Positions 1 to 13,023 of a stretch of DNA of 64,000 bases are shown in pieces. Position 1 is the stretch's first letter. Each line of letters starts with the position of its first letter. The notes beneath the pieces are model-generated. The model made no database searches. It saw nothing but the letters and a program-made list of their open reading frames with translations, and was not told where the DNA came from. Made by a program: the position numbers and the translations under genes. Origin of the DNA: Haliotis asinina (lineage: Eukaryota > Mollusca > Gastropoda > Lepetellida > Haliotidae); contig NC_090282.1 in assembly GCF_037392515.1 (NCBI RefSeq), positions 55,700,843 to 55,764,842 of the forward strand, given 5' to 3'.

Positions 1-3000
1 TCTTAGAACGCCTTGGTGATGTGCCCGTGTTTCGACAGGGCGACTGACGACAGACAGAAATAGTTCTGTCGGTTATAGAGTCTGTGATTCCTAATGGGTA
101 GATGCGCCGTCCTGATACAGTCTCTTAAGTGTTTACCTCACATTCATTTAGGATGAATTACATTTATCAGAAACATTTGTAGCGGCAGCAGAGGGGATTC
201 TACCAGTGTGAAACCCTCATGCAGTTTCCATTAGTGACCAAAGAGTCATAGACTTTGACCATGGTTGCAATAGAGCTATCCTTCGTGGAGTAGGATTATT
301 TCAGACAACAGGCAGCTGAACTATCCTTCATGTTACAGTTACATCGAATCACTTCAGACAAGGATACGGCTAAGCTATCATCCGAGTAACAGCTTCAACG
401 ATTCACCTCAGGCATGGAAGCAGTTTAGATGTCCTACAATGAACAGCTACGATTCGGTAACAAACACAATAAGGACATATGTTAATCCTCAAATCACTCC
501 GATCCTCTGATATGTTAAAGTTACTGAACTAAGTTAAAGCACCGTTCCACATCTGTTATAGGCCACCTAAAGTGGTTAGAGCGTATTATAACGTAATGAT
601 GAAATATAATATCTGTCGGTCACAACAGAATATAGTAAAGCTGGACATGAAAGCACAGTAATATACACCACCATCCAATTCAAAGGGACCACACACCTCC
701 ATCTTTATAAACATTTCATTATACACATCCCGACCACAATATACAGCTGGTTTGCAGGCTACGTGATATCCGTCAATTCTGTAAAAATATGTTATACACG
801 TTATTGTATTGAGACATTGCTCGTTGCTGACTTATGACTCAGTATTCTATCCAAAGGTAGCATACACATTGAACTAAATCAATAGGGCGAAGTGGGGAAT
901 ATGAATTATTGCCAGTCCTCAGACCATAAGAACGTCCAGCACAGCACCCCATCATGCGACACGGCAGAGCATCCTTTATTATCCTCACAATTGTTACAGT
1001 TAATAATTTGCCGTGACAAAAGGTATAAGAAATGCCCTATAAATCATAATACTGACTCGCGCGCGCGCGCGCGTGTGTGTGTGTGTTGTCAACACAACAA
1101 CCAGCCTTATAGTAACTATCACTTAATCAGTAATACTGCATATTACAGAAAACACACTCTCATAACATAATACACTACCGATGACTGTCTCAGCAGACAA
1201 GGTCTTGCCAGTACGTGTAGGGGATCTGTTGCTTCATATGATGGGCACTCTTTAAAGATGATACACAGTTTACGGATATTCCACATTAGACCCTTAGGTA
1301 TCAAGCATATATTAACACGCCAAAATTGAGCAAAGTTTTACTAATATTTTATAACGGTATGTTTTATTGAAAACCGGAAATTTACAGACCAACTGGCCAC
1401 GAGCCTCAATGTTAAACCTGTCAGGGGTCACAGTGATAACGAGTATCGGACTTAATCCGGCTCCAGTATCTCTAAAGTTAACAGAACCAAGGTACAATGC
1501 ATGTATCTGTCTTTGCGGCTGTCTATATGGCACAATCTGTTCACAAGTTCACAATAACGAGATTATCTGGAATAGGTATATAGAACGGATGACAGTCACA
1601 AAAGGGGGTGGCTGTCTAGTAGATTTTATCTATTGCATTACGTGTGAATAGTTGCTGTTTTGTAACTGCGTACACCGTAGATAGTGTAAACGCCCTCTGA
1701 CTTGATGTGTAGTGTATTTAACAATGACATAGCGCTGTATACTTTTGAATGTGTGTCGTCATTAATGTAGTATGTATAACTAATCTGCGTATGATGTTTA
1801 TGTTTTTTGAAAGCTGATTGATCACTATAATAATTGTACCCATACTATTTTCTAATGATTATGTAACACATGATCCTGTGACTGCGGGTATTAAACTCCC
1901 TGTTTGTTTCACTCAGGTGTTGTGTTGTGTTGTGTGTGGGTTGGTATAGTCATACCTCTTGCCAAGCGAGCCAATTTCCCAAACTCGCGATTTAATACAT
2001 AGGTCGCAGCATGTCGTTGATCAAACTTACTTTAATGTCTTACAAAAAGTCAGCTTTTGAAAATGTTGATCACTTGTGATAAACTGGGATTACTCTGGCC
2101 TCTGTCGCTGGTCGTCTTGACCTGAACGGCGTGTGCAAGGTTTGGATGGTGTTGTGGAGACATAAGTTACTTCATCATCAGCCTTCGGTCATCTAATCAG
2201 CTAGAAGTGCAACAACACATTTCAGCAACCATCTCGCTGTTATAGCCCCCAGGCAGCTCAGGTTTTTGTCACTTGCTGATAATGATACCAGCATCTGTTC
2301 CGAAACGTGACATTTCAAGAAATAAGGTTGGAATCCTTTAACTTTGTCTCCTTTGTTACTACAGTGTCTAACATGTCATATGTGGACAATGATTTTCATT
2401 TTGTAATCTCATGATTTGTGATGCCATATCAACATGACGTCATAACAGGACAGCCTTATGACGGACACATTCAGATATGATATATGCATGTATATGCAAA
2501 ACTATGTGATATGAACATCGACGCCAAAGAACGGTATATAGTGCAAGTGAAAAAATAACGTCTTCAAGCAAATGTTAAACTTTAGTTCTATGGTTGATGT
2601 TAGGAGAGCAATTAAGTAACATAGTCCTGATTTTAAACACATACATCTTCCAACAGTCCAGTGCCATGCGTCTCGGTGCAAATGTGTCATAACTTGAAGA
2701 TGTCAATTTTAACAATTTCCTATTTCATAGCACAGTGCAGCATAACGGCCCTGGCTGGAGATGAACTGAAGTCATCCATCAGGGAAACAAGCGCCTAGCG
2801 AGTGTTACTTTATGAAGATGGCTGGATAGAGGAGCGAATTCACATATGACACAGGGATCGATTCCGACAAACTCCAACTACAGGGCTATTTGGTCCTCAT
2901 AATATACGAGATGAAAGGGAAATTGACGTTCCGAAATGAAGAGATGAGAATGTGGTTTATGTGTGATATTATTGAACAAGTGCCGGTGTGAAATGTTTTG

Positions 3001-3215
3001 GGGGTTTTATTCGTGTATCGCTTGGCTTTATGATATATATCATAAAATATGTTTTGAAATCGTATTTAAGTGTAATGATATTAATTTGCTTTACCTTCGG
3101 AGAAAGTGCACATGTAGTGCGCTATAGTCATTAGTTGTAATTGGGAACTATGTAACGTTCATTGTCGGTGTGGTTCAGCGTGGTGCAGTATTTAGCTGAA
3201 CAGGTGAAATGAGAT
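1..3215. other. Intergenic: nothing supported
   Basis: Only short open frames (under 95 codons) without splice or composition support. The one structured item is the CG/TG tract at 1058-1086. Confidence 0.6.
1058..1086. repeat. (CG)n(TG)n microsatellite
   Basis: Alternating purine-pyrimidine run gcgcgcgcgcgcgcg followed by tgtgtgtgtgtg; a good Z-DNA-forming sequence. Confidence 0.9.
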
Positions 3216-3269
3216 TTAAAGAATGGCGCAAGTAGGAATCATCAAATAAATAGTGTAAAAAACAATATC

Positions 3270-3400
3270 CACACGTAAAAAATGACTACTGCTTGAGATA
3301 AGGGAATTACTATCACACAGTACAACCACATGTAAAAAGAGAACATTGTTTAAGATACGTGAATTACTATCGCACAGTACGACCAACGGTAATAATTCTA
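3270..3400. repeat. 57-bp imperfect tandem duplication
   Basis: Two units, cacacgtaaaaaatgactac... (3270) and cacatgtaaaaagagaacat... (3327), share gaattactatc.cacagtac with scattered substitutions. A partial third start follows. Confidence 0.8.
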
Positions 3401-3672
3401 ATTGCCATTGTGCTTTGTGTAATCCAGCTCTCACTGAGACTGTTGGTGTAACGCCTGTAAGTGTAATGATATATTATTGTTTCAATAGTGACGTCGCACC
3501 GGCACTGAAAGCCTCATAGCATGGTTTTCAAGGTAAAATTTAACTCATTATTCACTACTATGTTTGAATTGTACGAATTTGCACAACTCTCCCATTTATT
3601 TCGTAAATGATAACAAATACCTTGTGTAATATTATGCATACTGAGAAAGTGCTCTTTCTCACCACTAAGAAC

Positions 3673-3750
3673 CCTTATAACACAATAAAACAATAGTTAA
3701 AGATGAGGAATCGCTGATGTAGTTTCCACAGTTTATTCTGGAAGTGTGAC
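3673..3750. repeat. 78-bp direct repeat, copy 1
   Basis: ccttataacacaataaaaca ... ttctggaagtgtgac is repeated at 4309-4386 with only two substitutions. The 560 bases between are very AT-rich with no reading frame. The left edge lies just after a small hairpin (gagaaagtgctctttctc). Confidence 0.9.
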
Positions 3751-4308
3751 CTATTACAACACAATACATAATACACATCACAAACTCAAATCTCTTCATT
3801 ATCATATACATTTACCAGATACACAAATCATTAACAATTACTTCCCATATTCAGTACCAAATATAATTTGAAAGATAACATTTCATTTTAAACATTCACT
3901 TTGTGTTATTCATTATAATAAATTAATGGCAAATTTACTTGGAATATATTCATCACAACACACCTGCAAATATGAAAGAATGAACAATTATCTATAATAT
4001 TTAGTTCACCTTGCATTGGCATTTCAATGTAAATACAATAATAGTTTTGTACACAGTAGCCATATCAATATTTACAGTTAGTTGGAATCTTTACTAAGGG
4101 AGACAAGAAAGATAATTATTATAATGATTCATCCCTTAATAAATAAAACATATGTACATAAATAACGTTTCACACAAACAACAAAGACTGAACATAAAAC
4201 ATTAACATTATACCTTACTATAAAATTAGCCTGTCTGACTAAACAATATGTAAAAACTTAATTTATGATTGAAATAGACTAAGTTACGGAATAAAACATA
4301 GTTGCTTA

Positions 4309-4386
4309 CCTTATAACACAATAAAATAATAGTTAAAGATGAGGAGTCGCTGATGTAGTTTCCACAGTTTATTCTGGAAGTGTGAC
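4309..4386. repeat. 78-bp direct repeat, copy 2
   Basis: Partner of 3673-3750. After it, ggaaactacgtcagc (near 4431-4445) is an inverted match to gctgatgtagtttcc inside the repeat, so the two could form a stem. On the minus strand the unit ends ...ttataag|gtaagc, which looks like a splice donor, but no exon can be completed. Confidence 0.85.
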
Positions 4387-4449
4387 ATAGGTTGCACACA
4401 GACCCGACTTTTATAGGTCTCCGCAGCTAAGGAAACTACGTCAGCAGAC

Positions 4450-7400
4450 TCAGTTAAGTTATTTATAATTTAGACTTTTAACTTAACAATTAAACCTAAC
4501 TACTTGCTTGTTAAACAATGGCATGGAGAACTATGTAACAATGCTAATTAATTGAATTGGCGGTTGACAAGGTGAGCTATATTAATTACAAGCTGTTTAC
4601 CTGGCAACTAGATGTTGTTACAAGAGATTAGCGGATTAGCGTCTGCCAAGCTTGAAACTTATGACAATAAAAGTGGACAACATAAATATATACACAAATT
4701 ATATTAAAATATTACAGTAAAATACTCTAAAATACTTGATATTAAAATATGAAAAAGGTACACATTTTGTCACTGGGACAATAGTATAATTCAATACACG
4801 CGAGTTGACAAGAGAACGTCAGAAAGAAATTCCGTTCAATGTAAAGGGAACACAGCTGTAAAAATTATGAATGGATCACTGGAAACCAGTGATGACATCC
4901 GGTGTTGGGGAAGGGGTAGCACCCGCCATTCACAATATTTTCCTAAAATTGGAGGTTGACACAGCGACAGCGGCTTGTAAACAAACTAGACAATCAAGTG
5001 ATCGATATATCCGTAAATCCATTTTGATAATTTGGAATGACGACTGCTGTGTACAGAGTTCCATCCTCGAACCAAAGAAAAACGTTTGGGAAACAGATTT
5101 GACATTCAGGGTCAGTTTTAATGTATCGGATCAAACATTCCGTTTGCAGTTGTCTCAGCATACATAAAGTTGCTGGTGAGCTCGCCATGAAGTAATTTTG
5201 TAAAGACGTCTCCAAATCTGTTCGTTTGTCGAGGCTCTGTTTTCTGCATTGTATAGTGTCCGAAAAACTGGACATTTGCTTTGTCACCAATAAATATGCC
5301 TAAAATATTATGCATGAGGAACATGCTTCAACGTTTAGATTTGCATGTTGAAAATGTCAGTTTAGGGATCATGTTTGGCTATAGAAAGACAGAAAAGGAG
5401 AATAAAAATGGTTGGCATGTTTTATTTCCAATATCTTAGCCCTGGTCCTTGTTACACTGCTTTACATGTGTGTGTTTGGGCTCATTCGTCATGCCCATGT
5501 TGACAGCAAAAGGGCTGTTTTCCTGCAGTGTGTCACTTTACCACAGCGGATAACATCAATCTCAGCTAAATTGAAGCACAAATAGAGTTACGCTTTGAAA
5601 TGTTTGGTCTGTTAACGTCGTTTGCACACCAGTACTTTTTGTCAACATTTTTCAGATTTCGTCATTTTCCAAATTTATCCTAGAACATTAACATATGTCC
5701 ATCCTTTTGTGGTAATTCCCGCATGGTTTCTTTGATGTGTGGGGTTTTTTTACATTTAACGGAATTTAGATCACGCAGTTAGATCACAAAGTTGTGTGAA
5801 TAAATTCAGCGATGATGGGTTCTGACAAGATATAACAAATTCATGTCATGATTTCACCATATGATATAAATAATGAAATCTATGACAGGTAGCGTAAAAA
5901 CAACAGTGGTGATTTAACAGTTGTTTGGAATATTGTATTTCTCAAAGATAACCTCCTCTGTTGTTTGGTGGTGGTTTTAAAACAATTATTCCTCAGATTA
6001 AACACTGTCTTCATTTGATCGGCAAGTACTTCCCTCGAGTCTCCTTACTACGTTCCCATGGTGACTGACTTGAGAGAATAAAACATGTTGTCATTTTTCT
6101 TTGTCAAGTGTTTCTCTGAAAGTTCTACTCTTTGATGCAGGTTTTGGTAACACGATTTCATTTGTCCTAATCTAATCGACCTACTCTCTTTGTAACGGGT
6201 TAAACATCTTCACTCAAAGCACACAAGGCGCTTCTCCGCGAAAAGTGAAGGCCTCAGTAACATTCTAAATGTTCCGTCAATTTATAGTCAGTTTTCAAGT
6301 GGAACGTTCGATGACAAAAGTGCCTCCTGACAAACCCTCAAACATGAAATTAAACCTTGGAAGGAAAAATATTTTAGCTATGTTGTAGCTGTTATACTTC
6401 ATTTCACTTTCATTATCGATCAGGCACAAGGAGCCTTGTTACATGAACTACGATCAATTTAAATATACAATATTAGTTTACTTAATTTCATATTTTACAT
6501 CTTAAACCTATGCTTGTTGTAAGAAGGGACTAGCGTGATCCAGTTGTCCAGAGTGATTATTTTGTGCCAAACACCGGATTGTCCAGATTCTTCATATCTT
6601 AAAATTGTTTTATTTCTACTATTATGTGATGAACCCCTTTCATATTGTATTTGATGAACAATGACAACCCAAATGCGTAGAAAACTGTTCAAGCTTAAGT
6701 TTGTAATGAGTAAGTGGGTGAGTATGGTTTGCGCTGCTTTTAGCAATATTCCAAATGGACTTCACACATTGTACCCATGTGGGAGATTCAGACCCCTTCG
6801 GCATAACAAGCCAAGGTTTTACTTGGGATACCCCACCGCCCCACATGTATGATTAACCGAGACGTACTATCTCTTCATTAATACGGTAAATTGTATGACG
6901 AATCTCTTGATCTTCCGAGTTTAAATGTAACTAAAATAGACCAATTAGCAAAATATGCAGAAATTTAAGATCTACTAGAATTAATACCTGGTTGTGTGTA
7001 AAAAGTCGCTTGTCTAGATTCTTCCTCAGCTAGTGTCTGTCTCACTCTGTCAAGTTTAATCCAAATAAACGCAATCCCTTATCTAACTACTAATTTCACT
7101 GTTGCCCCATTGACCCTAGAGACCCGTTCTTAAAAAACCCAGCATTATCGTCTTCCTGATATAATTTCCTTTTTTAATTTATGAAATTATTTAATCATGC
7201 CAAACCAGTAAGCATATCTTATTGTAAACCATTATCGTCTAATTACACAAGTGAATGCAGTATGTACATAAATTAAGATTCAACGGATACGAAGAAATAG
7301 ATACTGTACTTGACCCTAATTTTATCGTCTATTTCCTGTCTCTAATGGGCCATCATTGTTTAACATTACTAAAACGGGACAGATATCTTGGCTGCATCTG

Positions 7401-8950
7401 GCTAAGGACCACTTTGCAGAATTTAACATACACTTGTGGGCTGGGTGTATATCACGTGTGTATGGGTTTCATGTCATGGCAATAAGCAGAGCCAGTAACA
7501 CAATGGCCATTTAGTATGTAGGTTGTAAGTTGGCATAAAGTTATTGGTTAGTCACACAAATGCAAATGTAACAATTGATTTATGGGTTCATGTTTCATCA
7601 GTTTATGATATCAAGTATGACTAATACTACAGTACATCTAAAACCAATAAAACTGAAAGTAGTTATCGATTCAGTTACACATACAGCCATATTACAATTA
7701 TCCATAAAGCCTTAGATTTTTCATACATTAAGTAAGAAATACACGCTCGAAGACATAATTCTTTCCACAGATCCACTTTTATGTTTCGTCGTCGTTTTGC
7801 CTCATGTGGGGCTACCTCCTGTACATAAGGAATAAATACACTGTGCTGGAACCCCGGTATATATGCGCGGTATAGTGTTAAGACCAAGAACCTAGCTTTC
7901 TTTTTTGTGACAAATTTTCTGCGCATTTTGTTAATTTAGACAGTTGGTTTAAACAAAACTGGAAACAACCAATAAAATCAATGGAGTATACAAAACATGT
8001 ACCAACAATAAACTGGCACAAACAATTGTCGTCCTAGATTTGTTTCTAAAAGTATGAATTTCGTATACGGCTCCATATAATTCCCTCTGTACTAAACCAA
8101 GTGCAACAAAATTATTTCAAGTAACCCTTATTGTATCTTTAGATACAACCCAACACAAGCAACTAGAAAGAATGCTGTATTTTAATGAGATCAGATTGTA
8201 TGGTAAAGGTGGGTGTATATGGTTTCCGTCGCAGAACATACGCTTTGTTTCTGCCTGTCAGATAGTCTGTCGTACAGACCCTGAAGTATATATATCCAAG
8301 AAAGCCCACGCAAGTCTAGAAAATGTGGCAAGTCTAGATTTCCTAAAATGAAGAAAGCCTCAGGGCTCCATTTCATTATATTATTTTTTTTCACTATAAA
8401 CGTTTTTTTTTCTCAGTAAAATATGTTCATTTCAGAGACTAGCTGTTAGTCTACCTGTCAGACAACAGTAAGGAAAACGGGGAATGACACAGCTAGGACT
8501 GGTGGGTTTTATTGTACTTTTACTTCAACCTTCTGAGACGTCTCATTTCCTGTTTGATATGTTGTTTCGGCTTTCGAATTGACCGGTCAGACTGGAAGAC
8601 GTATATCTCCACCCGTGATAAGAATATACTGAGTTCCCCGAGACCAGATCAAACCGAACACTCAAGATATGCCAGGTTTCTCCACGTTCATCAACTGGGG
8701 CATTTCACAGATTTCTCCGTGTACGTACGGGGTTTAAATTTCTCTCTTTGCCTGTATAGACAAACGTGATACATACAGATGATAGTTTATCGGATGATCA
8801 AGTAAAATCTGTTGTTACAGCAGTTTAGGTGTTGGTGGGTATCATATTTTCCTTGGGCTTCTCTTTCCGTTGACAGGAATAAACATGAAGCAATGTTATG
8901 TTTGATGTTTGGGTTTACAGAAACCACCCGAAATTATTGTTGTAATACAG
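4450..8950. other. Intergenic: nothing supported apart from one SINE
   Basis: AT-rich, with overlapping short frames on both strands (for example 4871-5290) whose composition is not protein-like. The SINE relic at 6708-6848 is the only recognised element. Confidence 0.55.
6708..6848 (-). repeat. tRNA-derived SINE, reverse internally deleted copy
   Basis: gtgggtgagtatggtttgcg, tgcttttagcaatattccaa, acacattgtacccatgtggg, then ggataccccaccgccccaca. Reading frames overlapping it on both strands are by-products. Confidence 0.7.
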
Positions 8951-8960
8951 TGTAACTTCT

Positions 8961-9200
8961 TGACTGAGCTAGTTTTAGACGGACTGTTTGTTATGTTTAT
9001 TTGAGGGGTCATGTCTCCCTGGTTTGACTGAGCTAGTTTTAGACGGACCGTTTGTTATGCTTATTTGAGGGGTCATGTCTCCCTGGTTTGACTGAGCTAG
9101 TTTTAGACGGACCGTTTGTTATGCTTATTTGAGGGGTCATGTCTCCCTGGTTTGACTGAGCCGGTTATAGAAGGATTCTTTGTTATGCTTATTTCAGGGC
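8961..9200. repeat. 64-bp tandem repeat, 3 copies plus a degenerate fourth
   Basis: Units start tgactgagctagttttagac at 8961, 9025 and 9089. A diverged partial (tgactgagccggttatagaa) starts at 9153. Copies two and three are almost identical, so the expansion is recent. No coding frame. Confidence 0.95.
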
Positions 9201-9317
9201 ATGCTTTTCAAACATGAAACTGTAGACAAGTGATTGAGAAGTGGTCTATATGTGAGAGATGATTGTCTGAAATACACAAATGTGTATGTGAGTGTTAATT
9301 TATGTGTTTGTGGTAAA

Positions 9318-9373
9318 GACACACGCGCGCGCGCGCATGCGCACACACGCACGCACACATACACACACACACC
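9318..9373. repeat. (CG)n(CA)n microsatellite
   Basis: acacacgcgcgcgcgcgcat then gcacacacgcacgcacacat and (ac)n. Alternating purine-pyrimidine over about 55 bp, Z-DNA-prone. Confidence 0.9.
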
Positions 9374-9478
9374 ACTGTTGTTCTTGTCGTCCTACACCTC
9401 ATCCCACTAGGGGAAGTCTTGAAAAGACAGACGGTCAAGCCCTTACGCTGTTGGTACGCTGTTTCAAAACGTCTGTTG

Positions 9479-10051
9479 CTACAACATGAGATAATGTCCG
9501 TACAAAATCAACGATGTGATCCCATTATTGTCATTACCAATGATGACTTGGATAACCCCAAGACTTGCAATTCCGGCAAATACTGATATGTTTCCACTCT
9601 CAAGCTGACGACGTTGGGTGACACAAGCTCCCGTCTCCCGGACGTCTGTTGACCAAGTCATGACTGTCAGACCCGCCCATGTGAAATGTGGATCCACTGC
9701 ATTGTGAACAGTATACTGTCCCAGCATTGCCTTTTGAACCTCAGATACTGTCTTCATCAAGCTAGTTGTGCTTTACGGTGACGTGGCAGCAAGAGTGTTC
9801 ATAGTGCTTGACACCAGGTGATTATTGTGTGCTCTCAAAAATTGCTCGGGCTATTAATGCGGCATTCCGAAAATGCACCAACCGCATATGGTTGAAAAGT
9901 TGACGTGACGTAATACATGGACGACCGACCTCGCCTGAGCCATGCCAGTGTTGCCCTGCCATAAAATCGCGTCAGAAAAAAATGATATTGCGTTTCGATG
10001 AGCCATTAAAATCCATATAATGGCCATACCTGGGACGTATGTTTCTGGCAA
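9479..10051 (-). other. Two adjacent minus-strand open frames of unclear status
   Basis: 10051-9854 encodes 65 residues from ATG (PETYVPGMAIIWILMAHRNA ... VVHVLRHVNFSTICGWCIFG). 9757-9479 encodes 92 residues (MKTVSEVQKAMLGQYTVHNA ... FTWAGLTVMTWSTDVRETGA ... SVFAGIASLGVIQVIIGNDN). The second has an in-frame stop shortly before its ATG and a mildly G/C-rich third position. No family recognised and no splice context, so I do not call genes. Confidence 0.25.
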
Positions 10052-13020
10052 GCCTTAGCTTTACGTAAGCGTCACATGTGGCTAACCAAACGTTCGGTTC
10101 AGGTAAACACACCACCCCTATCGCACTACGAATAAAACACAGACATCCAGACTATGCAACATATGCATGAACATTGGCGTGCAAATCGTGAATCACGACC
10201 TTTAACTCTAGGATATGTATTCACGAATATGTACTGAAAGATGCATTATTTAATTTGCCCCCAAATGTATAGTTTATGGACTTTTTAAAACACTTCTATT
10301 ATTCCTGCTAGTATATATATATGCTGCACTTTCGGCCAAATATGAGAACACATTCATGAGAGCAGAATCCTCAAGTGAAGAGTGGTTTTACATTAGCACC
10401 AGGATTGAAATGGCCCTGTATAAATGAGTGTCTATGAAATACGACATTTGTATCAATGAGTGGCTATTGAATACGACATAAAATAATACCAAATTAACAT
10501 CCGAGTTCCATGATCAGCGACAGACTCTATTATAGATTCAGTTTTCCACTCCAAAGTCACAATATAGCTTCGATGCGACCAATGATCCAGCTCATCGCAG
10601 AATTCCATAAGGAATTGTACCATGCGATAGGATCAAATTGTTCTTTGCTTCTGTCTGTTCATTGTCGTCTGTGTGGCTGCCACCTACTATCAAACCAATA
10701 TTAATTGGCTTTCTATACTGACCATGGACCAGTCAAATTGCCCCATCTTTTGGCGGTCGGACTGTGATACATAATCAAGTCCAGAAGTCTGATACAGCAT
10801 GCTTTGCACATAATCGACAAATATTTGTCCTCGGGGCTTCAGTGTCATCGTTTAGACCTGGTTTGCATGGACAATATCTTCATGGGAGATAGAAATATCC
10901 CCTCCCTGTCCCATAAGACCATACATCATTTGGGACACAAAACCATTACAGAATTCTCTTGTAATCAAATTTCAGATTTGCGTCTCCAAAAATAAAACGT
11001 GATTCTGCCAACCTAGGTTAGACTTGGTCGTACACTCGATGATGGATTGTGGCAAATTATTTCATATAGTGATAAATTCTAGATTGCGTCGGAAAAGTAT
11101 CTTTTTAATCAACGTATAGATGATGTACTGGAACATACTCCAGCCGATTATAACAGGCTGTCGGAGAATTAGACTCTGTGGATGAATGATCATACTTGCG
11201 CACCGGGTATTGTTATTTAATAAATGATTCTGTCTATGTACAGTGATCTTCTGACAGAACCACACACCGGAAGAGCCGCTTGATGGTCGTGTGTCGACTT
11301 TGGCAGATGAGTGGTTGATGTGAAATACGCACCCATGCAACGAAAGACATTGTGAAATAAACTATCACGATTATTGATCTGTAGCTGTATCCACATTAGG
11401 AATAAACACACTGATATTTGTTGTTTATGCATGTCACTGAAGATTCTTGAATCTTTATTTTATGGAACATGCAAAATTGTTGATTTTCAAATATGACATT
11501 CTAAAATGTAAAATTCAGCTGTTAGTCACGTGTCAAATAATGCAATATATTTAGTTTCGTGTTTTTAAGATATCCTCTGAATGTTGAAGTTTTGAATAAC
11601 CCGACATTACAGAAATATCCTTTAAGGCTGATTTAGCTTGATGTAAGCTACACATCGTCCTTCTGCGATGTAATGTGGCAAAGGACACGCTCCTCGGCAG
11701 ACCTCGACATCGCTCGGAAACTTGTCACACATATGTGTCTCTCGCAAGTTTACGATCCGACCGCATCTCCGTGAGCTGAGCTATAATGTGTAAGACCACT
11801 GAAAGATTGATAGTCGCAAAGAAAGACGAAGCCAGCTAGCTCTAATGGCAGGCATTGACAAACGGCAAGAAAAGTGGTCGATGACAATTGCATTAAAAGA
11901 CGCATGTCCCCCACTTCCAGATAAACATCAACTGGCCGCGGCAAGACATCGTAAAGTTCCGTCAGTCAATCCCAGCCACTGGCAGCAGTCGTTGGAGCAA
12001 GATGCTCTTATTGGTACATAAAATTAGAATGATGGTTGATTTCAAATTCAAGAAAAAGCCTGATTTGCAAGTGCTCAATAAAACTAACTGGCTGTCAAAG
12101 CAGACGTTGCGATGTTTGACAGATCTACTGGCATCAGAGGACGGGCGTTTGGGGGAAATGATCATAAACTGACAATGTCGAGTTAACTAGTATTGAGGGA
12201 TACCACATACGCGAGCAAAAACTGATTTGTGTTCCACTTAAAATGCAAAAGAGCAGATTTTTAAGGAAGTGTTCTGGCATCAGTACGTGAATTAGCCATG
12301 GGTTGTAGATATTGTCAAATATACCGTTGTTTCTGAGAAAAGTGCTGTTACGCTATGACAGAATCTGAATATGCAAATTTTCTCTGTGGGTGAAATGTTA
12401 ACATTCCCCAGTGATGTTTCAATCCCACTTGGTTGTGATTTATACCCACAGTGTACCGCCTAGACGATCTGGCTCGGTTAGCACTTTGATATAAGGGGCT
12501 TATGAAGCGGAATTTGATTTGTATATCGTTTGAAGCAGTTTATTGAATGATACATATTTTCATATATGTCTCGTCTGCGACCTCGTGTCATAAACAGAAT
12601 GCAAAATAAATGCTAAAGGAGAAGTGTTATCTGTATGTTATCACGTCTAACGCGTGTGTGTAAACACCTGCACAGACGGACATACATCACAAGCCACATT
12701 CTCTTTTGATGATGGAATACGAAATATCACTATAATTGAAAAACAAAATCATAACAACGTACACAGATAGAACTAGGATACTGACATTACTAATCACATC
12801 TTTTGTGTTGTTTGAAGTTACGAATGTGGAAATTTAGATGTGAAAGTAAGATATTTTGAGGTTCATGTACTCTTGACTCCGGATACCGAACGCGGTATCA
12901 TCCTTGAATTGAGAATTCCGACACAATACTCAAGCTTAAAAGAATGAACGCTGCATAATTGTTAAACTAGAACCGAACAGTCAGGGTTTAGAAGAAAAAT
13001 CAGTGTATAATTAGAATCTG
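10052..13020. other. Intergenic: nothing supported
   Basis: Short frames only; no repeats of known family and no splice-consistent exon seen up to the 33-bp array. Confidence 0.55.
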
Positions 13021-13023
13021 ATG

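Noticed and set aside
3673..4386. LTR retrotransposon
   Set aside because: 78-bp ends are too short, with no primer-binding site, coding region or target duplication visible; kept as direct repeats only.
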